A model generated the notes under the pieces. It did no database searches. It saw nothing but the letters and a program-made list of their open reading frames with translations, and was not told the origin of the DNA. Below are positions 45,395 through 54,073 of a stretch of 64,000 nucleotides of DNA, piece after piece (position 1 is the stretch's first letter; each line of letters begins with the position of its first letter). The translations under genes were made by a program, and so were the position numbers. The stretch lies in NCBI RefSeq assembly GCF_003148565.1, contig NZ_QGGL01000002.1:186001-250000 (forward strand), written 5' to 3'. This DNA is from Tumebacillus permanentifrigoris. GTDB lineage: Bacteria; Bacillota; Bacilli; Tumebacillales; Tumebacillaceae.

Positions 45395-45958
45395 CTACAG
45401 ATACTTGGGAGTTGGTTGCACGCGGGCTTCCCATTCCTCGCGCAACAGGCCCATCATCACATGGTCGCGGAGCCCGTTGAGCGTGTACATCGCTTGGCGC
45501 AGCACCCCTTCGACCACAAAGCCGGCCTTCTCATAGCTTCTGATCGCCCGCTTGTTGTCAGAATGCGTGCCCAGTCCGACGCGACGCAGATTGAAGCGGC
45601 GGAACAGCAAGTCGAGGAACTGTTGCATCGCTTCGGTGCCATATCCGTGGCCCCAGTAGTCACGATGGCCGATCAGCATGCCGAGTTCGGCGTTGCCCAC
45701 GAGCAAGTCGAGGTTGCGGTAGGAGATCGTGCCGATCGACTGCCACTCGCCCGTCTCCTCCTCCACCTCGATCATATAGTTGCGGTGGTTCGCCGTGCTC
45801 TTGTTTTGGCGCAACTCTTCCGCCAACTCCTCGCGACTGCGAAACGCATCTCCTCGCGCTCCGGCCGACCAATACATCACTTCTTCGTCCAACCGGTATT
45901 CATAGATCTCATCGAGATCATCCAACTCCGCTGGGCGCAAACGTAGCTTTTTCCGCAT
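45395..45958 (-). CDS. GNAT family N-acetyltransferase (RimJ/RimL-like)
   Basis: A 187-residue [24 protein letters not shown] at the start, [12 protein letters not shown], the acetyl-CoA loop [16 protein letters not shown] and [20 protein letters not shown]. Such proteins acetylate protein N-termini or small molecules. The ATG at 45958 follows GAGGGGGAATTCAAG. Divergent from the SLH protein gene. Confidence 0.88.
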   Translation of the reverse strand: MRKKLRLRPAELDDLDEIYEYRLDEEVMYWSAGARGDAFRSREELAEELRQNKSTANHRNYMIEVEEETGEWQSIGTISYRNLDLLVGNAELGMLIGHRDYWGHGYGTEAMQQFLDLLFRRFNLRRVGLGTHSDNKRAIRSYEKAGFVVEGVLRQAMYTLNGLRDHVMMGLLREEWEARVQPTPKYL

Positions 45959-46079
45959 CTTGAATTCCCCCTCGTATAGTAGTTTGGCACACAACCAGCA
46001 ATTTCCTTCGGGTTTTTTCATTAAAATTTGTTACTCTATCACTAGAGCGGAAATTTTGTACAAGAAAGGAACGATGTGT

Positions 46080-47330
46080 ATGCAAGACAAGCGGCCTTGG
46101 GGCGCTTGGGTGGTAGCGTTCGGACTCCTCACCGCACTGGCGCAACCTGCGACCGCAGCGGCTGGATTTCAAGATCTCAACGACTCCTACGCGAGGGATG
46201 AAATTCTCGCCTTGGCGCAACAGGGCATCCTCAACGGCAAGTCCCCTCGTGCGTTTGCCCCGGTCGATGCAACAACGCGGGAGGAATTTGCGGTGATCAT
46301 GTCGCGCTCGATGCATCTCGACATCGATACGGATGCACACTCTACCTTTTCAGACGTCTCCCCGTGGGCACAACCTTATGTCGCGGCGATGGTCAAGGTC
46401 GGGATCATGCATGGCACGGACGGGATCAATTTCGAGGGAAGTCGTCCGATCAGCCGCGAGGAATTGGCGATCACCTGCTTGAACGCTCTGGCGTTAGGCC
46501 CACAAGCCTATCTGTACGGAGAGCAGCCGACGTTCTCGGACGCAAGCCAAGTATCCGGCTGGGCACGACCTTACGTCGGGTTCGCGCAAAAAATCGGCCT
46601 GTTCGTCGGCGCACCTACAGGTACAGGCCAGTTCGTTTTTGAACCACAAGCAAATGCTGATCGCCAAGCGGTCGCCCTGCTCGCCTACAAGTTCAACAAG
46701 GAGATGGACGTCTACAAGTTGACGGGACACACGCTGATCTCAGCAGAACTGCGCGTACATACGAGCGATCCGATCAACGCCCTCTACGAAACGCAATATC
46801 GCATCGACGGAACGGGCGGCGGCGGGACGGTTCATGTCTCACTGAGCGACGGTGTCCATACGGTGACGGGTTCAGCAGCTTTTGAACGTGATGACACATT
46901 CAAATTGACGGTCGACACCACGCCCTTGCAGGAAGGCCCGGTGACGATCACCGCCACGCAAATCGATGTTGCAGGAGCGACGAGGACCGCAACCTTGCAG
47001 ACTTACAAGGACATCGCCTCTCGCAACTTCGCGATCACCAACACCCAGATGATCGACGACACGAACCTGTCGAACTACCCGATCATCGGCACGGCGGAAC
47101 CGGGAGCACAAGTCACCGTCTATGCGGCGGACACCGAGGGGCACGATGTATACGGGACGGGACATGCGGATGAGAGCGGGCATTTCGCCATCGCGGTCGA
47201 TGCCACGAAACTCGTTGATGGCCCGATCGCGCTGTACGGCTCTGCGCTCGATCTCGCGTGGAACCTCGTGAACACCGAACCTGATCACAATGTCCAAGTC
47301 ATCAAAACGTCCAGCCCCACGCTCCCATGA
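46080..47330 (+). CDS. S-layer-homology-domain surface protein with Ig-like domains
   Basis: A 416-residue secreted protein: signal peptide (WVVAFGLLTALAQPATAAAG), then three SLH repeats (FQDLNDSYARDEILALAQQG, TFSDVSPWAQPYVAAMVKVG, TFSDASQVSGWARPYVGFAQ) that bind pyruvylated secondary wall polymer. The C-terminal half has two Ig-like/Big domains (VHVSLSDGVHTVTGSAAF; NYPIIGTAEPGAQVTVYAAD). It is a cell-surface protein of unknown role. The ATG at 46080 is preferred over 46074 because AAAGGA lies nine bases before it. The stop overlaps the ATL gene. Confidence 0.85.
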   Translation: MQDKRPWGAWVVAFGLLTALAQPATAAAGFQDLNDSYARDEILALAQQGILNGKSPRAFAPVDATTREEFAVIMSRSMHLDIDTDAHSTFSDVSPWAQPYVAAMVKVGIMHGTDGINFEGSRPISREELAITCLNALALGPQAYLYGEQPTFSDASQVSGWARPYVGFAQKIGLFVGAPTGTGQFVFEPQANADRQAVALLAYKFNKEMDVYKLTGHTLISAELRVHTSDPINALYETQYRIDGTGGGGTVHVSLSDGVHTVTGSAAFERDDTFKLTVDTTPLQEGPVTITATQIDVAGATRTATLQTYKDIASRNFAITNTQMIDDTNLSNYPIIGTAEPGAQVTVYAADTEGHDVYGTGHADESGHFAIAVDATKLVDGPIALYGSALDLAWNLVNTEPDHNVQVIKTSSPTLP

Positions 47331-47674
47331 GTCCCTTCACACAAAAGGTCATCCACATCATCAAAAGCATCCCCAGCGGCTCCGTCATGACCTACGGACA
47401 GATTGCCAGACTAGCCGGAAGTCCACGAGCAGCCCGACAGGTGGTGCGCATCCTGCACTCGATGAGTGGCAAGCACGATCTCCCTTGGCATCGCGTGATC
47501 AATGCCAAAGGCCAGATCGGATTGTCAGATGATGAGTCGTTCAACACCCAAAGACTTGCGCTTGAGCTGGAAGGCGTTGAATTTACAAAGGAAAACCTGA
47601 TCAGTCTGGAGCACTATCAATTTCACCCAGATGTAACCGAAATGTCAGATGAATCAGACATCCCCGAATGGTAA
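47327..47674 (+). CDS. Alkyltransferase-like protein (ATL, MGMT fold without acceptor Cys)
   Basis: A 115-residue MGMT-type DNA-binding domain: MTYGQIARLAGSPRAARQVV is the HTH with the arginine finger, and LPWHRVIN replaces the PCHR acceptor motif, with Trp in place of Cys. Such ATL proteins bind O6-alkylguanine, flip it out, and pass it to nucleotide excision repair rather than repairing it. The ATG overlaps the stop of the SLH gene (ATGA), without a visible ribosome-binding site, implying translational coupling with an unrelated surface protein. Confidence 0.9.
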   Translation: MSPFTQKVIHIIKSIPSGSVMTYGQIARLAGSPRAARQVVRILHSMSGKHDLPWHRVINAKGQIGLSDDESFNTQRLALELEGVEFTKENLISLEHYQFHPDVTEMSDESDIPEW

Positions 47675-47677
47675 CCG

Positions 47678-47715
47678 AAAAAAGGCCCTACGACCAAGTC
47701 GTGGAGCCTTTTTTT
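47678..47715. terminator. Terminator between the ATL and sensor kinase genes
   Basis: Arms AAGGCCCTACGAC and GTCGTGGAGCCTT around CAA; A6 and T7 flanks serve both convergent genes. Confidence 0.8.
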
Positions 47716-49187
47716 CTACACACGCGGTAACCATACATGCACCCGCACCTTCTCCGCTTCACTCTCCGCCCAGATCTTGCCTTCGTGCAAGGCGACGATG
47801 TGGCGAGCGATGGCGAGGCCGAGGCCGGAGCCACCGCTTTTCGCAGAACGAGACTTCTCCATGCGGTAGAAGCGGTCAAACATGCGCTCCAAGTCCTCCG
47901 GGTCGATCTGCTCCCCGGAGTTCTCCACGGTGATCTGGGCACCATCCCCCGTGTCTTGTAACGTCACTGCCACTTCACCAGGCTTCGTGCTGTATTTGAT
48001 CGCATTGCTGAACAAGTTCTCCAACAACCGCACCAACTTCTCCGCATCCACGCCTAGAAACAGTCTCGCCTCTGGAATCGCTCGACGAACTGCCAACACT
48101 TCCTCGTCAAAAAGCGGTATCCATTCCTCCACCAACTGCTCCAGCAATTCATTCAGGCAGACACTGAGATGCGCCACCTGAACGCCCGGCCCAGACAGCT
48201 TGGTGTATTCAAATAGATCCTCCACCAACCCTTGCAATTGCTCCGACTTGGCATAGGCGACCCGCACGTACTCCTCTAACTGCTCGGGCGATTCATATCG
48301 GTGCTCATACAGGAGACGCAGATACCCCATCACCGAGGTCAGCGGGGTGCGAAGGTCATGCGAGACGTTGGTGATCAGTTCGTTTTTGACCTTCTCCGCG
48401 TTGCGTTCTGCTTCGATCTTGGTCTGCAATTCCTGTGCCATGTGATTGATGCTGTGCGCCAGCGACCCCAACTCATCCTGACTGTGCTCCGCCACTCGGT
48501 GTTGCAACTGCCCTTCCGAGATCAGGTGTACACCGTCCGCCAACTGCCCGATGTAGCGCAATTTGCGCTTGGTCAACCAATAGAACACGACGAAAAACAC
48601 CACGAATAACACCACACCGGAACTGGATTGCCCGATGGATAATACGAGATCGAAGGCTTCGGTTCGCCACGCACGATGACGAACCCATGCTGGCCTTCAA
48701 TCTCGGTTGGATATGCGTAGATCGCTTCTCCCGCCTCTTGATACGAATCCCCCTCACGATGATCTAACGCTTCCCACAGCACATCGTGCAGGTTGATCGC
48801 ACTCTCCTTGACCTTGCTCGACTTGTACAGAACCTTGCCGGTGCTGTCCACGACCATGATCCTCAGGTCTCCGATCTGTGCAGTTTGGCGGTTTCGCTCG
48901 GTCACTTCGTCGATTTCCTTTTGCACATCCAGCACGCCGCCCTCAGTCGTGAAAGCAAAGCTCTGCGTCAGGTTGCGAGCTACGTCCTCGATGTTGTTCC
49001 GCCCGGAGGAATAGTCGACCGCAGCCTGTCGGAACAGCGCTTCTGTCAAGGAGTTGGCGAGGATCGCTGCGATGTTGCTGAGCAACAGACATACCACGAA
49101 GGTCAGAATGAGTTGCGTCCGGAGACTGCGCTTCGACCGCAGCACGAGCTGGTGGTACATCGACATCAGCCAGCTTTTAGGTTTCAA
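47716..49187 (-). pseudogene. Two-component sensor histidine kinase interrupted by a frameshift
   Basis: Two overlapping frames make one kinase. The first (49187 to about 48661) has a membrane helix (QLILTFVVCLLLSNIAAIL) and an extracytoplasmic sensor ending GFVIVRGEP; its frame then runs into a nonsense tail and stops at 48573. The second frame continues from about 48660 with EAFDLVLSIGQSSSGVVLF (second membrane helix), HAMP, the H-box NVSHDLRTPLTSVMGYL, N-box LLENLFSNAIKYS and GGSGLGLAIAR. One missing base near 48660 explains the shift. The ATG overlaps the response regulator stop. Either the kinase is dead or the base is a sequencing error. Confidence 0.85.
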
Positions 49188-49875
49188 TTTTGTATCCTAC
49201 TCCCCAGACGGTCTTGATAAAGCGTGGCTTGCGCGTGTTCTCCTCGATTTTTTCCCGAATCTTGCGCACGTGCACCATCACCGTGTTGTCCGATTGATAA
49301 AACGGCTCGTTCCACACGCGCTCGTAGATTTTCTCCGCGCTGAAAACGATCCCCCGGTTGCGAGCCAACAGTTCCAAAATCGAGAATTCAATCGGCGTCA
49401 TCTTGACCTCACGCCCGTTGACCCGCACTTCATGTGTCGACGTGTTGATCACGAGGTCCCCCACCTCAATTTCGTCTGCCTCAGGGAGATAGGCTTGGTT
49501 CAACAACAGAAAGCGCCGCAGCTGCGACTTCACGCGCGCCACCAGCTCCAGCGGGTTGAACGGCTTCGTCATGTAGTCATCCGCACCTGTACTGAGACCG
49601 TGGATCTTGTCCAGATCCTGCGACTTGGCGGAGAGCATGAGGATGGGCATGTGCTTGTCTTCACGGATCTTCAAGCAAGTCACAATGCCATCCATACGCG
49701 GCATCATCACATCGAGGATGATCAGATGTACCTCATGTGTATCCAAAAGCTCAAGCGCCTCCACACCGTCTTGGGCGTGGAGGATGCGAAATCCTTCGTT
49801 TTTCAAATAGATCTCGATCAGATCGCGTATTTCCTTTTCATCATCGATGACCAAGATCGTAGCCTGGCGTACCAA
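49177..49875 (-). CDS. OmpR-family response regulator (VanR-like)
   Basis: A 232-residue regulator: receiver domain with DD at 11-12, phospho-acceptor D55 (LIILDVMMPRMDG) and the Lys in MTKPFNP; winged-helix output domain with TPIEFSILELLARNRG and VMVHVRKIREKIE ending TVWGVGYKIE. It pairs with the overlapping sensor kinase. The start is a TTG at 49875 preceded by GAGG. It is 12 bases downstream of the DedA gene stop, so is part of that operon. Confidence 0.92.
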   Translation of the reverse strand: MVRQATILVIDDEKEIRDLIEIYLKNEGFRILHAQDGVEALELLDTHEVHLIILDVMMPRMDGIVTCLKIREDKHMPILMLSAKSQDLDKIHGLSTGADDYMTKPFNPLELVARVKSQLRRFLLLNQAYLPEADEIEVGDLVINTSTHEVRVNGREVKMTPIEFSILELLARNRGIVFSAEKIYERVWNEPFYQSDNTVMVHVRKIREKIEENTRKPRFIKTVWGVGYKIET

Positions 49876-49887
49876 AATAGCCTCACC

Positions 49888-50490
49888 TCACTTCGTAGTA
49901 TACTTCCGACCCCCAAATCGAACCAGTCCAACTACCAGCGCGCCGACGCCGACGATCCCCAACGCGTACAGTCCATAGGTGTGTACGGTCGCTGCGATCT
50001 GGTCAACCTGATCGCCAAACCAGTACCCGATCAGGAAAAAAACAGACGTCCACACCAACCCGGTCCCGTAGGAGTACAGCGCATAGCGGCGAAACGGCAT
50101 CCTAGCCACACCGACGAGATAGGGCACCAGATGGCGCACCACCGGGAGAAAGTAAGAGAGGCAGAGCGACCATTCGCCCCATGAGTTCAACAAGTCTTGA
50201 GCGCGCACGAAGTAGCGGCCGATTTTTTTCTTACGCGCCAATTTCTCCAGCACAGGGGCGCCGACCCGACGTCCGACGACAAATCCGATCGAGAGTCCGG
50301 AAACCACGCCGAGATAAGTCATCACGAACGCAGACACCGTGTGCAACAACCCGGTCGAAGCCACCAGACCGCCCCCCATCACGATCAGTTCATCCGGAAT
50401 CGGCATGCCGACAATCCCCAGCCACAGGGCAAAAAACAACGCCGCAGAGCCATACTGATGGATCAGATTCAACAGCCATTGCAGATCCAT
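49888..50490 (-). CDS. DedA family membrane protein
   Basis: A 200-residue DedA/VTT-domain protein with about five membrane helices and the family motif VGMPIPDELIVMGGG, then SYFLPVVRHLVPYLVGVARM with the conserved arginine. DedA proteins act as lipid scramblases (undecaprenyl phosphate or phospholipid recycling) and affect resistance to cationic peptides. The ATG at 50490 is used; a GTG at 50493 is possible. It lies five bases after the methyltransferase stop. Confidence 0.9.
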   Translation of the reverse strand: MDLQWLLNLIHQYGSAALFFALWLGIVGMPIPDELIVMGGGLVASTGLLHTVSAFVMTYLGVVSGLSIGFVVGRRVGAPVLEKLARKKKIGRYFVRAQDLLNSWGEWSLCLSYFLPVVRHLVPYLVGVARMPFRRYALYSYGTGLVWTSVFFLIGYWFGDQVDQIAATVHTYGLYALGIVGVGALVVGLVRFGGRKYTTK

Positions 50491-50495
50491 CACGT

Positions 50496-51068
50496 TCACA
50501 CCTCTCGCATCCGGCAGATGTAGACAAATGCCGGCGGGAAGTTCAACGGAACCCACGCCGTCTCCACGCTGTCAAACTTTTCGCGCAGTTGGCTACGCAT
50601 CTGTAGCGAGTATTGGAAGGTCACGAATACCCCACCCGGTTTCAACGCTTGCACGACCGCATCGAGAATCTGGTCGCGCAAACCCTGTTCAAAATTGGCA
50701 AACGGCAACCCGGACACCACCGCATCCAACGACCCGAGCCCGAGCGCCGCTACGTCCTTCATCAACTCGCAGGCATCACGTCGACACAGCATGTTGGGAA
50801 ACTCGACAGCCAAGCGACGACGCATCTCTGGGTCTTGTTCAAACAGCACGGCTTGGCAATCATAGCGCATCATCCGCTCGATCCCGCGTGTGAAAACGCC
50901 CGTGCCCGAACCCAGTTCAGCCACGGCACGCGCCTTCGTCCAGTCGATCGGTTGTAGCATTTTATCAGTTAGAAAACGTGAGCTCGGCGTTACACTGCCC
51001 ACACTCTTCGGAGATTCCAAAAACTTCGCCAGAAACATCCACTTTTCGGTCAATTGTTGCGTTTGCAT
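50496..51068 (-). CDS. SAM-dependent methyltransferase, phospholipid N-methyltransferase-like
   Basis: A 190-residue class I methyltransferase: N-terminus KWMFLAKFLESPKSVGSVTP, SAM motif I VAELGSGTGVFTRGI, acidic residue in LFEQDP, and motif IV VVSGLPFANF with the NPPF-like position. The N-terminus and the SGLPF motif resemble PmtA-type phospholipid N-methyltransferases and KsgA-like rRNA methylases. It is first in an operon with DedA and a two-component system, which favours a membrane-lipid role. Confidence 0.82.
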   Translation of the reverse strand: MQTQQLTEKWMFLAKFLESPKSVGSVTPSSRFLTDKMLQPIDWTKARAVAELGSGTGVFTRGIERMMRYDCQAVLFEQDPEMRRRLAVEFPNMLCRRDACELMKDVAALGLGSLDAVVSGLPFANFEQGLRDQILDAVVQALKPGGVFVTFQYSLQMRSQLREKFDSVETAWVPLNFPPAFVYICRMREV

Positions 51069-51168
51069 GTCTCCACACCCTCTCGGTTGTCACTCCTAGT
51101 ATCATCCTACCGAGAAAACCTTAGAAACAAAGTCGGGAAAACCTGAAGAACTTCTGAAGATCCAGTAC

Positions 51169-51212
51169 AAAAAAAAGAACCTCTCCTGTGAAACCGGACG
51201 AGGTTCTTTTTC
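51169..51212 (-). terminator. Terminator after methionine gamma-lyase
   Basis: Minus-strand arms AAGAACCTCGTCCGG/GGAGAGGTTCTT around TTTCACA, then T8. Confidence 0.8.
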
Positions 51213-51251
51213 GATCTGCACGCTGTTGGTGGTTCGCGGTTGCCGTCTCGC

Positions 51252-52493
51252 TTACGCCGCGCTGTTCGGCCCATCCTCATGAACAGTTTCAAGAGCCTCC
51301 GACGCAACTGGAATTTTCGCCAACGCTTGCTCCAGATCCGCGATGATGTCGCTCGGGTGTTCCAATCCAACAGACAGTCGCACGAGACCATCGGCGATGC
51401 CCATCTCGTCACGGCGCACGTCAGCCGGCACGACGGCGTGTGTCATCGAGGCCGGGTGTTGGATCAGCGTCGTCGCTTCGCCCAGTGAGACTGCCAACTG
51501 AGCGAGTCGGACGCTGTTCATCAACGTGCGCCCGCCGTCCAGCGTCTCGACTTCGAACGCGATCATCCCGCCCGATCCGCGCATCTGGCGTGCGACCACT
51601 TCCGCTTGCGGATGATCCGCGAAACCGGGGAAGTAGACCTGCTTCACCTTGGGGTGAGCCGCCAAAAACGCCGCGACCTTCTGTGCGTTTTCACAATGGC
51701 GCTCCATGCGCAGCGGGAGCGTTTTTAACCCGCGCAGGATCAGCCACGCCTCCATCGGGGCCATCACCGAACCGATGTCCTTTAAGGTGGAGAATCGCAC
51801 CTCATCGAGGAACGCCTTGCGCCCGACCGCGACACCTGCGATCAGATCGCCATGTCCGCCGAGATACTTCGTCGCACTGTGTACCACGATATCTGCCCCG
51901 AACTGCAACGGCTGTTGCAGGAATGGAGTCATGAACGTGTTGTCCACCACCACCTGCGCCCCACCTGCATGTGCGATCTCCGACAGCGCTTCCAGATCCA
52001 CAACCTTCAACGTGGGGTTGATCGGCGTCTCCACATAGACGACCTTGGTCTCCGGGCGCATCGCGGCACGAACTCGTTCCATATCGGCCATGTCGACGAG
52101 ATCAAACTGCACGTTGAATTTCTCCTTCAACATCGTGAGCAGCCCATAGGTGCAGCCATAGAGCCCATCCGAGCACAGGATGTGATCGCCCGATTTGACT
52201 AGCGCGATCAACACAGCCGAGATCGCGCCCATCCCGGAACCAAAAGCCAAGCCAGCTTCAGCGCCTTCCAACTCCGCCATCGCCTTCTCCAGCACGTCGG
52301 TGGTCGGATTGGCGATCCGCGAATAGATCATGCCCTCCGCTTCGCCGGCAAATCGTGCGCCGCCCACTTCTGCACTCGGAAATACATACGTCGATGTCAT
52401 ATAAAGCGGCACGGTCAACGAACCAAACGCCTCCGTCCGCGGGTCTGCTGTGTGAATACTCTTGGTCTCAAAGTTTGCAAATTTCCGTTCCAT
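51252..52493 (-). CDS. megL: Methionine gamma-lyase
   Basis: A 413-residue Cys/Met metabolism PLP enzyme: K209 in VVHSATKYLGGHGDLIAG binds PLP; Y112 and C114 (DGLYGCTYGLL) correspond to the Tyr and Cys that distinguish methionine gamma-lyase from cystathionine synthases/lyases. The C-terminus has VRLSVGLEHPSDIIADLEQA. It splits methionine into methanethiol, ammonia and 2-oxobutyrate. The ATG follows GAGGGGGACAAAAAC. A sigma-54 promoter lies 43 bases upstream, so expression should require SigL and an enhancer-binding protein. Confidence 0.88.
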   Translation of the reverse strand: MERKFANFETKSIHTADPRTEAFGSLTVPLYMTSTYVFPSAEVGGARFAGEAEGMIYSRIANPTTDVLEKAMAELEGAEAGLAFGSGMGAISAVLIALVKSGDHILCSDGLYGCTYGLLTMLKEKFNVQFDLVDMADMERVRAAMRPETKVVYVETPINPTLKVVDLEALSEIAHAGGAQVVVDNTFMTPFLQQPLQFGADIVVHSATKYLGGHGDLIAGVAVGRKAFLDEVRFSTLKDIGSVMAPMEAWLILRGLKTLPLRMERHCENAQKVAAFLAAHPKVKQVYFPGFADHPQAEVVARQMRGSGGMIAFEVETLDGGRTLMNSVRLAQLAVSLGEATTLIQHPASMTHAVVPADVRRDEMGIADGLVRLSVGLEHPSDIIADLEQALAKIPVASEALETVHEDGPNSAA

Positions 52494-52535
52494 GTTTTTG
52501 TCCCCCTCATTAGGTTCCTTCTACATGTAAGCGGT

Positions 52536-52552
52536 TGCAAGAATGGTGCCAA
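52536..52552 (-). promoter_or_regulatory. Sigma-54 (SigL) -24/-12 promoter of megL
   Basis: On the minus strand TTGGCACCATTCTTGCA: GG and GC are ten bases apart, as sigma-54 requires, and all consensus positions of TTGGCAC-N5-TTGCA match. Predicted transcript start is near 52525, about 30 bases before the megL ATG. Confidence 0.75.
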
Positions 52553-52592
52553 GGGTTTTCTAGCGGAGGGATCGGGCTTTCCTGTGCATTTC

Positions 52593-52628
52593 CGGAACAA
52601 TTTCGTTCCGCTGGAAATTATTCGTTCC
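52593..52628. promoter_or_regulatory. Tandem inverted repeats upstream of the megL promoter, candidate enhancer
   Basis: A perfect palindrome CGGAAC-N6-GTTCCG (52593-52610) and a weaker related repeat GGAA-N8-TTCC (52613-52628). They lie about 75 and 95 bases upstream of the predicted transcript start, where sigma-54 activators bind. Which activator is unknown. Confidence 0.5.
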
Positions 52629-52639
52629 ACAAATTCAAC

Positions 52640-52673
52640 AAAAAAAAAGACCCGCCCAACTGGGCAAGGTCTT
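52640..52673 (-). terminator. Terminator after the SRPBCC gene
   Basis: Minus-strand arms AAGACCTTGCCCA/TGGGCGGGTCTT followed by nine T; the gene stop is at 52672. Confidence 0.8.
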
Positions 52674-53124
52674 ACTTCCGCTCCAACAACCGCTTCAACT
52701 TCCACAAACTGCGCCGGGTAATCCAGTACATCACCGGGGTCATCAACCACGGATCAAACAGCCAGCTCCACGGCTTTTTCAGCTCGAAGCGAAACGTCGA
52801 CCGCACCACGGTCCGGTTGGCTCCATCGCGCAGATACGTCCACGACCCGGCACCCGACTCAATCGGCAGACCGTGCGCTTGCACGAGGCGCACCACCGTC
52901 TGGCGATGGGGTTGCACCGTCAAGTACTCCATGTCAAACCAGTACGGCCACAGCATCCGACCACCAGTTGTAAACGTCGCGCCCTTCGTCGGTGAGCCGT
53001 CGCGAGTGAAACGCCCGCCCGTCACGCGAAAGTCCCACTCCCCGCGTCGGGTCGGGTCTTGCATGACCTGCCACACCGTCTCCACAGGTGCGTTGATCTC
53101 GATCTCACAGGACACGCGAGCCAT
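52672..53124 (-). CDS. SRPBCC (START/Bet v1-like) protein
   Basis: A 150-residue polyketide-cyclase/SRPBCC fold protein: VSCEIEINAPVETVWQVMQD at the start, TRRGEWDF, and a C-terminal helix WLMTPVMYWITRRSLWKLKR. This fold binds hydrophobic ligands; the role is unknown. The ATG at 53124 overlaps the stop of the preceding membrane protein gene. Confidence 0.82.
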   Translation of the reverse strand: MARVSCEIEINAPVETVWQVMQDPTRRGEWDFRVTGGRFTRDGSPTKGATFTTGGRMLWPYWFDMEYLTVQPHRQTVVRLVQAHGLPIESGAGSWTYLRDGANRTVVRSTFRFELKKPWSWLFDPWLMTPVMYWITRRSLWKLKRLLERK

Positions 53125-53537
53125 CAACCACGCGCCTCTAGGCGTTTTTGCATCTCCTGATTCAGCGCTGTGATGTCCTCATCCGCGAGGCCCTTCCACG
53201 GGAGAAAGTGCGGTTTGTCCTGCCCCTTGCGCTCCAACAACCAACCGCCTTGGCCCCGACGTTCCTTCTCCCGTTGCTCCACTTGCAGCTCGCCCCACGC
53301 GTACACGAGATTCGGGATGCCCGCTCGCTGGACCGTCAGTCCACGCTCATCCGTGACGATCGCCACGTTCACATACTGGAAATGCAACATCGTCGCCGCC
53401 AGCAGATACGCCGCTGCGAACAGGATGTTGTCCAGTTGCAACCCTTCCGTAAACACGCGGACGACCCGCATCACGAATATCACAGTCACCGCCGCCAGCA
53501 ACAAGTAGCCAGGCTTGCGGTTGTATCGAATCTTCAT
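53124..53537 (-). CDS. Small membrane protein with PH-like tail
   Basis: A 137-residue protein not recognised: two membrane helices (GYLLLAAVTVIFVMRVV; LFAAAYLLAATMLHFQYV) and a soluble domain with VAIVTDERGLTVQRAG and FLPWKGLADEDI reminiscent of bacterial PH-like domains. It is co-transcribed with the SRPBCC gene through a four-base overlap. Function unknown. Confidence 0.65.
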   Translation of the reverse strand: MKIRYNRKPGYLLLAAVTVIFVMRVVRVFTEGLQLDNILFAAAYLLAATMLHFQYVNVAIVTDERGLTVQRAGIPNLVYAWGELQVEQREKERRGQGGWLLERKGQDKPHFLPWKGLADEDITALNQEMQKRLEARG

Positions 53538-53561
53538 CGTTCACACACTCCTCTAGACAGG

Positions 53562-53591
53562 AAAAAACCGCACCCTCACAGGCGCGGTCGT
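53562..53591 (-). terminator. Terminator after the second ferredoxin gene
   Basis: Minus-strand arms ACCGCGCC and GGTGCGGT around TGTGAG, then T6. Confidence 0.78.
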
Positions 53592-53600
53592 TCTCCTCGA

Positions 53601-53903
53601 TTAACGAGCCGGGTGGTCAACTTCCAGATCGCCGTTGCATTCAACCTGGCAAGCCAGACGGTGACCATCGTCGATGCGGAACAGCAGGTAGTCGATCTCA
53701 TCAACAGACGGATCGTTCAGATGTTCCTCGCCTTGGAGGACCTTGATCGAACATTGGCCGCACTCCGCGCTTGCACAGCCCCACTCCATTTCAATATGGC
53801 GCTTCTTGCATTCTTCGAGCAAGTTGCTACCTTTCGCAACTTCAATAGTTACGGTTTCATCCGTTTCTTCCAAATGAATGGTGACTTTTACGGTATCGGA
53901 CAT
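53601..53903 (-). CDS. 2Fe-2S ferredoxin (plant-type spacing)
   Basis: A 100-residue ferredoxin: ligands in WGCASAECGQCSIKVL (C-X4-C-X2-C) and a fourth cysteine in RLACQVE. This is the plant/cyanobacterial spacing, unlike the C-X5-C ferredoxin at 11301. The ATG at 53903 follows GAGGTCGAATGGC. The electron partner is not apparent. Confidence 0.9.
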   Translation of the reverse strand: MSDTVKVTIHLEETDETVTIEVAKGSNLLEECKKRHIEMEWGCASAECGQCSIKVLQGEEHLNDPSVDEIDYLLFRIDDGHRLACQVECNGDLEVDHPAR

Positions 53904-54073
53904 GCCATTCGACCTCACATTCGTCTTATGTAGCGATTCTCATGCTAGATCAGTGTACCACTTTTTGGACGGGAATACACGAGAGATGGCTTACAGAATC
54001 CATTTGGAGCAGGATTTTCCCCGCTCCTACCCGAATCAATTAACAAACTCTTTGGAAAATAAGGTGAACTTAT

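Noticed and set aside
51107-51412. A 101-codon minus-strand open frame
   Set aside because: Overlaps the end of megL and its terminator in another frame.
52494-52671. Looked for a SAM riboswitch or T-box upstream of megL
   Set aside because: The interval has a sigma-54 promoter and palindromes but none of the conserved riboswitch or T-box elements.
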